Of a stretch of DNA of 64,000 nucleotides, positions 8,707 to 17,394 are shown in pieces. Source of the stretch: Rheinheimera aquimaris (GTDB taxonomy: Bacteria > Pseudomonadota > Gammaproteobacteria > Enterobacterales > Alteromonadaceae); contig NZ_JAJAVQ010000006.1 of assembly GCF_020531985.1 (NCBI RefSeq), forward strand, positions 62,001 to 126,000, given 5' to 3'. The notes below the pieces were generated by a model, which saw only the letters and a list, made by a program, of their open reading frames with translations, was not told where the DNA came from and did no database searches. The position numbers and the translations under genes were made by a program. Position 1 is the stretch's first letter. Each line of letters starts with the position of its first letter.

Positions 8707-9888
8707 ATGGAATGGGTGTTTTGGGGCAGTATCGCAGTAATACTCTACAGTTATTTCATTTATCCGCTGTTGCTGATGGCTGCCAGTGCGCTGGTTCAGC
8801 TGTGGCGTGATAATAGCTATATCTGGCGTGGCGAAAACCAGCGCAGTGTCCCGTACACTGCCGACGACAGTCTGCCAGCCGTTACTGTTGTCATAGCGGC
8901 TTACAATGAGCAAAGCTGTATTGCGCAGCGCGTGGAAAACATTCTTAGCCAGGATTATCCAGCAGATAAGCTTACGTTATTGGTTGGCTCTGACGGTAGT
9001 AAAGACCGCACCGCAGACATTCTTGCGGACATCAAAGATCCCAGATTAAAGGCGCATTTATTTACTGAAAATCGCGGTAAGGTAAGTGTGCTAAACGAGC
9101 TGCTGAGCTTGGTTGAAACCGAAATAACGGTGCTAACCGATGCTAACACTGCATTTAAACCTGACACTATCCGCCGTTTGGTCAGACATTTCTCTGATCC
9201 TAAAGTTGGCGCCGTATGCGGTGAACTGCAATTAGTAGACGCTGAGACTGGCAACAACCGTGACGGTGTGTATTGGCGCTACGAACGGCTGTTGAAATTT
9301 CACGAGTCCAGGATTAATGCGCTATTGGGTGCCAATGGGGCTAACTATGCAATCAGGCAGGCGCTGTACGAGCCTTTGCCTGCCAATACTATTGTTGATG
9401 ATTATAAGATAGCCATGAACATTGCCCGGCATGGCTACGTACTGAAATACGATCCTGAAGCTATTGCTACAGAAGAGAGTGCGCCGACAATTAAGGATGA
9501 GATGGGGCGCAGGATCAGGATTGGTCTTGGTAATTATCAGGCTTGTTTTAGTATGCCCTGGCTGTTCAGCCCGAAAAATGGTACCCGTTTATTCAGCTAT
9601 ATCAGCCATAAAGTTATGCGCTGGTTTGTACCGCATATGATGCTCGTTGCAGCAGTCAGTAATGTTTTTTTATTGGATAAACCAACGTATGTGCTGATGT
9701 TTGTTCTACAGGTGTTGTTTTATTTACTGGCCTTTTACGGCTATCAGAAACATAAGGCGGGGAAGCTATTATCAATGCCACTTGCATTAGTCGTGTTTTT
9801 CGTGTCAATGAATTATGCATTGGCGGTAGGTTTTAAACGGTATTTTTCAACAAATATTCAGGGTAACTGGCAGAGGACAGAAAGGTAA
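8707..9888 (+). CDS. Glycosyltransferase family 2, membrane-anchored
   Basis: GT-A glycosyltransferase with an N-terminal membrane helix (WVFWGSIAVILYSYFIYPLL) and two to three C-terminal helices, the layout of processive or membrane-bound GT2 enzymes. The catalytic domain starts VTVVIAAYNEQSCI; the nucleotide-binding acidic residues are in VGSDGSKDRT, the DxD-like motif in LTDANTAFK, and NIVDDYKI carries the acidic acceptor-side motif. The QxxRW-like element is weak (RRIRIGLGNYQA), so it may add a single residue rather than polymerise. A strong AAGGAAAGG lies about 10 nt before the ATG. Its stop overlaps the next start (TAATG). Confidence 0.86.
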   Translation: MEWVFWGSIAVILYSYFIYPLLLMAASALVQLWRDNSYIWRGENQRSVPYTADDSLPAVTVVIAAYNEQSCIAQRVENILSQDYPADKLTLLVGSDGSKDRTADILADIKDPRLKAHLFTENRGKVSVLNELLSLVETEITVLTDANTAFKPDTIRRLVRHFSDPKVGAVCGELQLVDAETGNNRDGVYWRYERLLKFHESRINALLGANGANYAIRQALYEPLPANTIVDDYKIAMNIARHGYVLKYDPEAIATEESAPTIKDEMGRRIRIGLGNYQACFSMPWLFSPKNGTRLFSYISHKVMRWFVPHMMLVAAVSNVFLLDKPTYVLMFVLQVLFYLLAFYGYQKHKAGKLLSMPLALVVFFVSMNYALAVGFKRYFSTNIQGNWQRTER

Positions 9889-11081
9889 TGTGGGTGTTAT
9901 TGGTATTTATTGTTGTTGCCGCCGGATTTGCATTTCTGGCCATCGTTCGTCAGAAAAATATGCAGAACTGGTTGTGGAACTATATCCGCCATCTTTCAAA
10001 AGGGTCTGCTCAGGTAACTGGACCAAAACATGTATTGTTTTGTTTTGTAGACCACTATGAGCCGCAGTGGGGCCGTAATATCTCGTTGGAGCAGGAGAGA
10101 GCCAGGGTTGATCGTTGGTTTAATGATTACCCTAAAGTTGCCGGACAATTTAAAGATGCTGATGGCTGTTTCCCGAAGCATTGTTTTTATTATCCGGAAG
10201 AAGAATATCGGTATGAACATCTGGCAAAGATATCTGATCTTTGTTACCGCGGTTTTGGTGAAATTGAGGTGCACCTGCATCATGATAACGACACCAGTGA
10301 TAACCTACGCCAGACACTGACCAATTTCACAGAGATGCTGCATCGTGAACATGGAGCTTTTGTACGCAATGCCGATACCGGCAAGCTCAGTTACAGCTTC
10401 ATACATGGTAACTGGTGCCTGAACAACTGCCGACCAGATGGTCGTTGGTGCGGTGTAAACGATGAGTTGATTGTATTAAAAGAAACCGGCTGCTATGCCG
10501 ATTTCACTTTCCCCTCTGCACCGAGTGATACACAGCCTGCTATGGTCAATGCTATTTACTATGCCAAAGATAAGCCTGGGGTGCCTAACTCGCACAATAT
10601 TGGCCAGCCGGTTGCAGTAAATACGCCGCCTTGGGGCGATCTGATGTTAATTACCGGACCAATAGGGTTGAACTGGAAAGTCAGGAAAAAAGGCGTGTTC
10701 CCTCAGATAGAGAACTCAGACATTCGCACCAGTATGCCTCCAACGCCTGAGCGGGTAGATTTGTGGGTGCAATCTGATATTCATGTGCAGGGCAGGCCAG
10801 AGTGGATATTTGTTAAGGTGCACACTCACGGCACTCAGGAAGAAGACATGGATACGTTGCTGGGGGCACCTTTTGCAGCCATGTGTCAGCATTTACAGAA
10901 CAAGTATAACGACGGGGAAAACTACGTACTGCATTATGTCAGTGCGCGGGAGATGTACAATATTGCAAAGGCTGCTGAAGCTGGTGAGAGTGGAAACCCG
11001 AATGATTTCCGCGATTATATCATTGCTAAGCCAGCATATAAGCCATTGCCTGATAAGGGACAGAGTACAAAGGAAATGTAA
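9888..11081 (+). CDS. Membrane-anchored deacetylase-like protein of EPS loci, function unknown
   Basis: 397 aa with one N-terminal membrane helix (WVLLVFIVVAAGFAFLAIV), then a large domain I cannot place in a standard family. Motifs look like a diverged NodB/glycoside-hydrolase-deacetylase barrel: FCFVDHYEP near residue 50 (acidic plus His), EVHLHHDNDTSD in the middle, and SFIHGNWCLNNCRPDGRWCG, with His, Asp and several Cys that could bind metal; KVHTHGTQEEDMD follows near the C-terminus. The repeated H-rich motifs suggest a metal hydrolase on sugars. Whether the domain faces the periplasm or the cytoplasm is not clear from the charge pattern. It is translationally coupled to the GT2 upstream and followed 1 bp later by a true NodB deacetylase. 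No function can be assigned from sequence alone. Confidence 0.72.
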   Translation: MWVLLVFIVVAAGFAFLAIVRQKNMQNWLWNYIRHLSKGSAQVTGPKHVLFCFVDHYEPQWGRNISLEQERARVDRWFNDYPKVAGQFKDADGCFPKHCFYYPEEEYRYEHLAKISDLCYRGFGEIEVHLHHDNDTSDNLRQTLTNFTEMLHREHGAFVRNADTGKLSYSFIHGNWCLNNCRPDGRWCGVNDELIVLKETGCYADFTFPSAPSDTQPAMVNAIYYAKDKPGVPNSHNIGQPVAVNTPPWGDLMLITGPIGLNWKVRKKGVFPQIENSDIRTSMPPTPERVDLWVQSDIHVQGRPEWIFVKVHTHGTQEEDMDTLLGAPFAAMCQHLQNKYNDGENYVLHYVSAREMYNIAKAAEAGESGNPNDFRDYIIAKPAYKPLPDKGQSTKEM

Positions 11082-11082
11082 T

Positions 11083-12102
11083 ATGAACATCAAGGGCAGT
11101 AGCAGATCAGCGATTGAAATTATTTCAGGGCATATGGCTTTGAAATGGCAACGACGACCAAACGGGCTTTATTGCTTCAATTATCATCGTATTGGTCATG
11201 CGGCTGACTCTGAATTTGACCCTAACGTGTTCAGTTGCTCTGAAGAGCGTTTTGCCCAGCATCTAAAGCTATACAAACAGGATTTTGATGTCGTCAGTAT
11301 TGATGAGTTAATTGCTTTGCATATTAATCGGCAGAAGATCAAAGAGCGTTTGGCTGTTATTACCTTTGATGATGGCTATATTGATAATTATCTTGTGGCC
11401 TATCCCATGCTGAAGTCAGCGGGCATTTCTGCAGGCTTTTTTGTGTCGACCGATTATATTGATAAGCCTGAAACCCCCTGGTGGGATGAAGTCGGCTGGA
11501 TAGTACGCCATGCAGAAGCCAAAACAGTAAAACTGCCGCATTGGTCTCAGCCGGTAAATATTGCTGATGGCTCTATCCGGATGCGTGTCAGGCGGTTGTT
11601 AAGAGCGGTGAAGCAAGATAATAGCCTCGGTATGACAGAAAAACTGACACAGCTTAAACAAGTGTTGCAACTTGATAGCAAACATATGCCCAAACCTACA
11701 GATCTGTTTATCAACTGGGCACAGTTAAAAGAAATGGCCGACAATGGTATGCATATTGGCTCTCACACGCTATCGCATAATATTCTTTCCCACTTAAGCG
11801 TTGAGAAGCAGTTAATTGAATTGGCGCAGTCAAAGCAGCGGCTTGAAACCATGCTAAATTGTAACGTTAGCTCAGTAGCTTATCCGGTAGGAGGCACAGA
11901 CTCCTTTACACAAGAAACGCAGCAACTGGTGCACCAGGCGGGATATCAACTGGCATTCTCGTTTATGTCGGGCGTGAATACTGATTTAAGTGTCAACAAC
12001 CGGTTTCAGTTGCGGCGATTTCCAATAGAAGAAGACGCCTCACGTTGGCAGTTGAAACAGATGGTGAACCGGTTTTTCACGTTGTGGACAAATGAGATAT
12101 GA
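11083..12102 (+). CDS. Polysaccharide deacetylase family protein (NodB domain)
   Basis: 339 aa CE4-type deacetylase of the long EPS-locus type. The NodB motifs are LAVITFDDGYIDN (catalytic and metal Asp), GSHTLSHNILSHLS (H-T-x-x-H metal pair) and SVAYPVGGTDSF in place of the RxPxG loop. An insertion of about 90 residues with WWDEVGWIVRH lies between motifs 1 and 2, typical of deacetylases in exosortase loci. The open frame extends back to 10783 inside the previous gene, but the ATG at 11083 comes 1 nt after that gene's stop with AAGGAA about 9 nt upstream. The last 4 nt overlap the ATP-grasp gene (ATGA). No signal peptide is seen, so cytoplasmic action on lipid-linked sugars is inferred. Confidence 0.86.
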   Translation: MNIKGSSRSAIEIISGHMALKWQRRPNGLYCFNYHRIGHAADSEFDPNVFSCSEERFAQHLKLYKQDFDVVSIDELIALHINRQKIKERLAVITFDDGYIDNYLVAYPMLKSAGISAGFFVSTDYIDKPETPWWDEVGWIVRHAEAKTVKLPHWSQPVNIADGSIRMRVRRLLRAVKQDNSLGMTEKLTQLKQVLQLDSKHMPKPTDLFINWAQLKEMADNGMHIGSHTLSHNILSHLSVEKQLIELAQSKQRLETMLNCNVSSVAYPVGGTDSFTQETQQLVHQAGYQLAFSFMSGVNTDLSVNNRFQLRRFPIEEDASRWQLKQMVNRFFTLWTNEI

Positions 12103-13256
12103 GCGCCACTACAGTGGTGTTAAGTGCTGGCCCCAATGGTCTGGGGGTGACGCGAAGCTTATACCTCAAAGGGATCCGGCCGACAGTCATTAGCCGCCAG
12201 AGTGATGATGTTGTAAATTACTCCCGTCTGCCTGCACGTAAAATTGTACTACCTGAAAAAAATACGGAGTCTGCTTTGCTGCAGACGCTGCTGGCATTGC
12301 CGCAGGCTGCTATTGTTATTCCCACTTCTGATTGGTTTGTCAGCTTTCTGGCAGAAAACAGCGAGAGGTTGAGTCAGCATATCCGCTTTTTGTTGCCATC
12401 GCCTGATATTGCCAGGATGCTGATTGATAAAGCCGCTGAGACCGAAACGGTTTCGGCAATACTACCCTTGCCCAAAACAATACAGAAATTAACCGATTCA
12501 ACAGCGTTAATGGATAATCTGCGCCTACCGGTAATTATTAAGCCACGCTCTCATCAGCATATGGTTCTGGGCAGCAAAAACCGCATACTGGGTAATGTAC
12601 AGGAAGTAACAGATTTTTTTGTTCAGTACCAAACGCAACTGGAGCATTTAATTGCCCAGGAGGTAGTACCTGGTGACGATGACTGCCAGTGGGTTTGCAA
12701 CTGTTTCTTCGACTACAATTCTGATTTAGTACAGGCTTTCAGCTTTAACCGGCTGCGATTATCACCTTCCCATTATGGCGTAACCAGTTACGCCATAAGT
12801 CAGTACAATGAAGAGGTTATTACGCTGAGCAAAAAGCTCGGTAAAGCATTGGGTTATGTTGGCCCGGCAATGGTTGAATTTAAGTTCGATAATCGTGATA
12901 ACTGCTACAAATATATCGAATTAAATCCGCGCCTGGGCATGTGTAACTATTTTGACACCCGCTGTGGCATTAACAATGCTCATGCTTATTGGCAGTTGCT
13001 CAATGATGAGGTGCTTGACTATAACGTGCAGATGAAAAACGATGTGATTTTTGTCAGCCTGTATGAAGACTTTTTCTCCCGGCGCAAGGACGGTGAAAGT
13101 ATCAGCCAGATTTTCTCAGCCTATCTCAACGATTTCTTTAAGCCACATGTATTTATTTACCACACCTGGTGGGACCCGGCACCTTCTGCCCGCATGCTGC
13201 TCAGACAGTTGACCAGCCTACTAAAAGCTCTGCTAAGGAAGGCTAGAGTAATATGA
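12099..13256 (+). CDS. ATP-grasp family carboxylate-amine ligase
   Basis: 385 aa. The N-terminal pre-ATP-grasp fold begins VVLSAGPNGLGVTRSLYLKG; the ATP-grasp core includes LRLPVIIKPRSHQH (lysine contacting ATP), AQEVVPGDDDCQWV, and the Mg2+ residues in MVEFKFDNRDNCYKYIELNPRLGM (E and N). This fold joins a carboxylate, activated as acyl phosphate, to an amine or thiol. In an EPS operon beside an asparagine-synthetase-like protein and a FemAB-type transferase, I infer that it helps attach an amino acid or similar group to a uronic acid or amino sugar; the actual substrates are unknown. The start and stop overlap the neighbours by 4 nt each, so it is part of a coupled block. Confidence 0.84.
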   Translation: MSATTVVLSAGPNGLGVTRSLYLKGIRPTVISRQSDDVVNYSRLPARKIVLPEKNTESALLQTLLALPQAAIVIPTSDWFVSFLAENSERLSQHIRFLLPSPDIARMLIDKAAETETVSAILPLPKTIQKLTDSTALMDNLRLPVIIKPRSHQHMVLGSKNRILGNVQEVTDFFVQYQTQLEHLIAQEVVPGDDDCQWVCNCFFDYNSDLVQAFSFNRLRLSPSHYGVTSYAISQYNEEVITLSKKLGKALGYVGPAMVEFKFDNRDNCYKYIELNPRLGMCNYFDTRCGINNAHAYWQLLNDEVLDYNVQMKNDVIFVSLYEDFFSRRKDGESISQIFSAYLNDFFKPHVFIYHTWWDPAPSARMLLRQLTSLLKALLRKARVI

Positions 13257-14965
13257 ATACCGACTTTATCTGTATTAGCCAGAACAAAATTACAGAAGCC
13301 AGTGGCCATTTCATGGCCGGCAAGCAGTGGCTGTCTTATCGCGGTGAAACAACGGTCTGTGAGGATGAGCAAGGGGTATTGCTACTGTTTGGCTATGTGC
13401 ATAATCAGGATTTTAACGCTACGCCAGCGTATTGGTTAAATCTGCTGCAGCATGATAATGAACAGCTGTTGGCGGCGGCAAACATGCTGGACGGTGCATA
13501 TAACATGCTGCTGTTAAATAAAAGCACAGGTCATTGCAGCTTGATTACCGATCGGCTTGGTTGCCACCGCTTGTATTACTATCAAAGCGCCGATGCTATC
13601 TGGTTTAGCACAGATTTGGCGTATATCGCCACTAAAGCCGGGCCGAGTCATTTCGACCGCTATGGTTTGATGGAAACACTGCATTTTCGTTGGTTAACTG
13701 GCCAGCATTCATTGTTTGAAAATGTGAAAAAACTGCCTCATGCTGCAGTCGTTCAGTTACAGGCGGGGAAGCCGCCAGCGGTAGAGCAACGTTTTGGTTT
13801 GTTACCTGCCAGAAAAACACAGGCCGACAAAACGCCAGAGGCTCATGCCGATGCCGTTCAGCAATTACTTTGTACAAACATTGCAAGTTCGGTAAAACAG
13901 ACTGATCGTGTCGCTGTATTGCTAAGTGGTGGCGTCGACTCGTCTGTCTTATTGGCGATCTGCTGCCAGCTTAAACTGAATGTTATTGCTGTAACACCGG
14001 TGCATGACAATCATTCTAATCCTGAATTAGAAACGGCTAAACAATTTGCCCGTGAATTGGGAGTGGAGCACAGAATAGTACCGGTAAAAGACGATATGCT
14101 AGAACCTCTATTTTGTGACACAGTGCAACGCCTTGCTGGTGCCCCCCGCAGCCATAGTGCAATATCGCTGCTGTATATTATGCGCCAGCTTGCAGGTGAA
14201 TTTGATAAAGTGTTGTACGGTGAAGGTGCAGATACTTTATTTGGTTCCAGAGCCGTTAAGCACTTTACCAGACGTTATCAAAAGCATCTTAAGCTAAAGC
14301 GGCTGATGCGGGTATTACCTGGCTCTGAACTTATAGTGCGGCGGCTACCTTCCGGTTCCAGGTTTAAAAAGCTAGCAGACTTTGATGTTCAGCAAGACAC
14401 CATATCCTCAATAAAGCTGACACTTCAGCCAGCCACAGAAATGGCGTTAGCAGACGATGTACGGCTAGACAGCTCTGCCATATTACGGCAGCTCAATACT
14501 GACAGTGCAGTTTTCACTAATTTTGATAGTGCTGTGCGCTATGTAAAACAGGTTGTATTCTCCAGTGATGTTGTTAATCACTTCTTTGAGATGAGCCGCC
14601 TGGCAGCTCTGTATGATTTACAGTTGGTTAATCCGTTTGTTTGCTGGCCGGTTATGTATTATGCCTCGCAGTTACCCGATGAATATTATTTGGGCGGCGA
14701 TTTTGTAAAACCGATACTGCGTAAAATTGGTGAGCAATTCTATACACCAAAGCTGATGTACTTGCCTAAATTTGGCTTTCCTGTACCGCACAAACATTGG
14801 CTTGATACCTCTCTTAACAAGCTGTCCCGGCAAGCTGTGACGTTTTTTAACGTGCCAGAAGTATGGGCAGAGGATACTGAGATGATCTGGACACTAACCG
14901 GGCTTTATCTTTTAGCGGTACGCGCTGATATGGCTCCTTGTCGTCTGACTAACGGTGTTAATTGA
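13253..14965 (+). CDS. Asparagine synthetase-like protein lacking the glutaminase cysteine
   Basis: 570 aa with an N-terminal class II amidotransferase-like fold and a C-terminal synthetase domain. The PP-loop SGGVDSS is at about residues 225-231 (VAVLLSGGVDSSVLLAI), followed by the conserved VLYGEGADTLFGSR. The N-terminus is MNTDFICIS rather than MCGI: the Cys2 nucleophile that releases ammonia from glutamine is missing, although the later DGAYNMLLLN and ITDRLGCHRLYYY segments of the domain are kept. It should therefore use free ammonia or another amine, or only adenylate a carboxylate. It overlaps the ATP-grasp gene by 4 nt. Amidation of a uronic acid in the EPS is a reasonable inference given wecC, but not shown. 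Confidence 0.83.
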   Translation: MNTDFICISQNKITEASGHFMAGKQWLSYRGETTVCEDEQGVLLLFGYVHNQDFNATPAYWLNLLQHDNEQLLAAANMLDGAYNMLLLNKSTGHCSLITDRLGCHRLYYYQSADAIWFSTDLAYIATKAGPSHFDRYGLMETLHFRWLTGQHSLFENVKKLPHAAVVQLQAGKPPAVEQRFGLLPARKTQADKTPEAHADAVQQLLCTNIASSVKQTDRVAVLLSGGVDSSVLLAICCQLKLNVIAVTPVHDNHSNPELETAKQFARELGVEHRIVPVKDDMLEPLFCDTVQRLAGAPRSHSAISLLYIMRQLAGEFDKVLYGEGADTLFGSRAVKHFTRRYQKHLKLKRLMRVLPGSELIVRRLPSGSRFKKLADFDVQQDTISSIKLTLQPATEMALADDVRLDSSAILRQLNTDSAVFTNFDSAVRYVKQVVFSSDVVNHFFEMSRLAALYDLQLVNPFVCWPVMYYASQLPDEYYLGGDFVKPILRKIGEQFYTPKLMYLPKFGFPVPHKHWLDTSLNKLSRQAVTFFNVPEVWAEDTEMIWTLTGLYLLAVRADMAPCRLTNGVN

Positions 14966-16040
14966 CGTGAGTTACAGCAATACAGCGCCTGTAGTTTGGC
15001 GCAGGCTTTCGTCATTATCAGAGCTGTCAGCAGTGAGTGAAAAGTGGCATTTTCTCAATCAACAGTGCGGGGGGGTGCTGTTTTGTTCACCGCACTGGCA
15101 ACTGCATTGGGTGTCATGCTTTTGGCAGGCTGATTGGCGGTTAGAAACCTGGATATGCACCAGTGATGACAAACTGCTGGCGATATTGCCTTGTTATACT
15201 CAACCCGATGAAAGAAGTAGGAAGCGTGTTATGTTTCCACTGGGGCAGGGAGAAGCAGAAGCGTGTGAGGTGGCATCTGAGTTTGTGGATTTACTGATTG
15301 CGCCAGGCTGGTCGCAGCTGTTGCCCGATCTGGCGCGCCTGATTGCCTCTTCAGGCAGGCCACGTATCAAATGGCGGGCTGTTAACTCAGGTGCAAATAT
15401 TCTGCAGTTAGCCCATGCTCTGGGGCATTCAGTAGTGCAAGCCTCGGGTTACAGGTATCTGTATAGCAGTGAGCATGGTTTTAAACTGTCTTCTCAACTG
15501 GAACGAAAATGGCAGAAAATTGTCCGGTATGAGAGTAAAAAAAGAGCACATTTTTACTGGCTTGACAAACAGGATGCTTGCGATTTGTGGCCTGAGCTCA
15601 AAAGGCTGCATCAGCTACGCTGGAGCCGGAAGGGCAAACCAGGCGCTTTTATCAGCGATGTTTTTAATCAGTTTCATCAGATGTTGCTTTTACAGCAAGC
15701 AGACAGCTGCGCTATGGCTGTGTTGAAAATTGACGGTGAGTTAGCTGCAATACATTACTATCTTAAAAGCACGGATTATATGCATTTCTATCAGGCTGGT
15801 TGGGCTGAGCCGTTTTCCGGTTTTTCACCTTCCGCAATGTTGCACCTTTGGGCTGCTCGTCAGATGAATAACCTTGCTTACGACTTCATGCTGGGCGCAG
15901 CGAAGAGTTATAAACAGGATTTTTGCAATCAGAAACAACTATGCTATCAGCTGGATGTTTACGCTGACGTAGTATCGTATGCGCTGGCAATATTAAGAAA
16001 GTTAAAGAGACAAGCAGGACGTTTAAAATGGCTATCGTAA
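14955..16040 (+). CDS. FemAB/GNAT-like acyltransferase (PF13480 type)
   Basis: 361 aa. The second half has the GNAT-like fold of the CelD/BcsL family: WQKIVRYESKKRAHFYWL, LHQLRWSRKGKPGAF, CAMAVLKIDGELAAIHYYLK, then FHFYQAGW-like MHFYQAGWAEPFSGFSPSA and MLGAAKSYKQDFCN. These proteins transfer an acyl or aminoacyl group and are common in exosortase EPS loci. The start is uncertain: the frame opens with GTG at 14955, overlapping the previous gene by 11 nt, and a second GTG at 14967 lies 1 nt after that gene's stop; neither has a good ribosome site. Its end overlaps the polymerase gene by 13 nt. The donor could be the product of the ligase, ATP-grasp or synthetase-like protein of this operon (inference). 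Confidence 0.8.
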   Translation: MLIDVSYSNTAPVVWRRLSSLSELSAVSEKWHFLNQQCGGVLFCSPHWQLHWVSCFWQADWRLETWICTSDDKLLAILPCYTQPDERSRKRVMFPLGQGEAEACEVASEFVDLLIAPGWSQLLPDLARLIASSGRPRIKWRAVNSGANILQLAHALGHSVVQASGYRYLYSSEHGFKLSSQLERKWQKIVRYESKKRAHFYWLDKQDACDLWPELKRLHQLRWSRKGKPGAFISDVFNQFHQMLLLQQADSCAMAVLKIDGELAAIHYYLKSTDYMHFYQAGWAEPFSGFSPSAMLHLWAARQMNNLAYDFMLGAAKSYKQDFCNQKQLCYQLDVYADVVSYALAILRKLKRQAGRLKWLS

Positions 16041-17392
16041 ACAGTAATACCCGTCTGATTGTGCAGGAACGGACAGATGCGTTTTTTCCTTTTCTATTTT
16101 TATGTCTATATATGGTTTTGATTCTGGTGCGGCCGCACGAGTGGCTGCCTCAACTGCAGGATCTGCCTGTAATCCGCTTGTCGTTACTACTGGCTTTTTT
16201 TAGCTACCTGGTACTGCAACATGATAAGAAATTGCCGCCACAAACCCTTTGTTGTATGTTGCTGGTATTAGTGATGCTGTTGTCAGGAATTCGCAATGGC
16301 TGGCTTGGTGGCGGTATAACCAGCGCGAACAATTTTATTATTTCAGGGGTGTTACCGATAATTGTTTTTAGCGGTTTAACGACTACGGTTGCCCGCACCA
16401 GAATGTTAATGCTTATAGCTATTATCGCGGCCATGGTAATGGTAAATAACGGAATATCGCAGAAGAATAGTTCTGTTGGTATCGGTTGGGCAGGGAGTGC
16501 GCTGTCATGGCTGGATAGGATCACCTATGTTGGTTTCTTTAACGACCCTAATGATTTAGGGATGTTCTTTGTAATGACTTTACCCTTTGTGGTGTTGTTT
16601 TTTTTGCAGGGAGGTTTTGTTATTAAAGTGATTTCAGCTTTAAGCGGAGCCTACATCCTGTATGGTGTTTATCTTACTAATTCCCGCGGAGCACTGGTAT
16701 CTCTGGTTGCAATGGCTGCTGTTTTCAGTTACCTGAACTGGGGTAAATTGAAAACCGTTCTCACCGGATTGTTACTGTCGCCGGCTTTGATCTTTATCTT
16801 TATGAAATTCCGCTCTATTGATGTTGATGAGGAATCTGCAGCCGGCCGTGTTGATTCCTGGTACGAAGGCATGCAACTGTTTTTCTGGCGCCCGATACTT
16901 GGGGTGGGGCAGGGTAATTTCCTCGATTATCACCACATTACTGCACATAACTCCTACGTATTAACGTTGGCTGAGTTGGGGCTTAGTGGATATTTTCTTT
17001 GGATGGTATTTTTACTACTGACATTGTACATGGTGTATCCGCAACGTCAGTTAAATACGATAACACTACCAACAATACCGGAAAGTTTCGCCTCTTACCG
17101 CGAGCAAGAAGCTTTTACTAAGCAGTACAATCGTGTCAAAGCTCAGAAGTGGTATAGCGACTGTATGTTCTATTCGATGGTGGGGTTTGCCGGGACAGTC
17201 TTTTTCCTCAGCCGCACTTATTCTGTGGTAGGTTACGTTTTTGCTGGCATCGCTATTGCGCAGTACTATCAGGTCGCAAAGTTTACAGGACTGAGCCCAT
17301 TACCATCACTAAAAAACGTCATGACACGCATCTTGTGGCTGACACTACTGAGTATCTTTGTGCTGCTTATCGCAATCAGGGTGATGTTGTAG
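16028..17392 (+). CDS. O-antigen ligase/polymerase, exosortase A-locus type (Wzy-like)
   Basis: 454 aa polytopic inner-membrane protein with roughly ten to eleven hydrophobic segments. The N-terminal LVRPHEWLPQLQDLP is typical of the putative O-glycosylation ligase subfamily linked to exosortase A. The Wzy_C/O-antigen ligase features are YLTNSRGALVSLVAM, a periplasmic loop with FRSIDVDEESAAGRVDSWYE, and HNSYVLTLAELGLSGYFLW with the conserved His. It would polymerise repeat units or ligate glycan to an acceptor in the periplasm. The ATG overlaps the upstream gene by 13 nt and has AGGACG about 8 nt before it. It ends the plus-strand run: the flippase on the other strand ends 3 bp away with no terminator between them. 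Confidence 0.86.
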   Translation: MAIVNSNTRLIVQERTDAFFPFLFLCLYMVLILVRPHEWLPQLQDLPVIRLSLLLAFFSYLVLQHDKKLPPQTLCCMLLVLVMLLSGIRNGWLGGGITSANNFIISGVLPIIVFSGLTTTVARTRMLMLIAIIAAMVMVNNGISQKNSSVGIGWAGSALSWLDRITYVGFFNDPNDLGMFFVMTLPFVVLFFLQGGFVIKVISALSGAYILYGVYLTNSRGALVSLVAMAAVFSYLNWGKLKTVLTGLLLSPALIFIFMKFRSIDVDEESAAGRVDSWYEGMQLFFWRPILGVGQGNFLDYHHITAHNSYVLTLAELGLSGYFLWMVFLLLTLYMVYPQRQLNTITLPTIPESFASYREQEAFTKQYNRVKAQKWYSDCMFYSMVGFAGTVFFLSRTYSVVGYVFAGIAIAQYYQVAKFTGLSPLPSLKNVMTRILWLTLLSIFVLLIAIRVML

Positions 17393-17394
17393 CA

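Noticed and set aside
10783-11082. N-terminal 100-residue extension of the second NodB protein
   Set aside because: It lies entirely inside the preceding gene; ATG at 11083 after that gene's stop, with AAGGAA, fits the family start.
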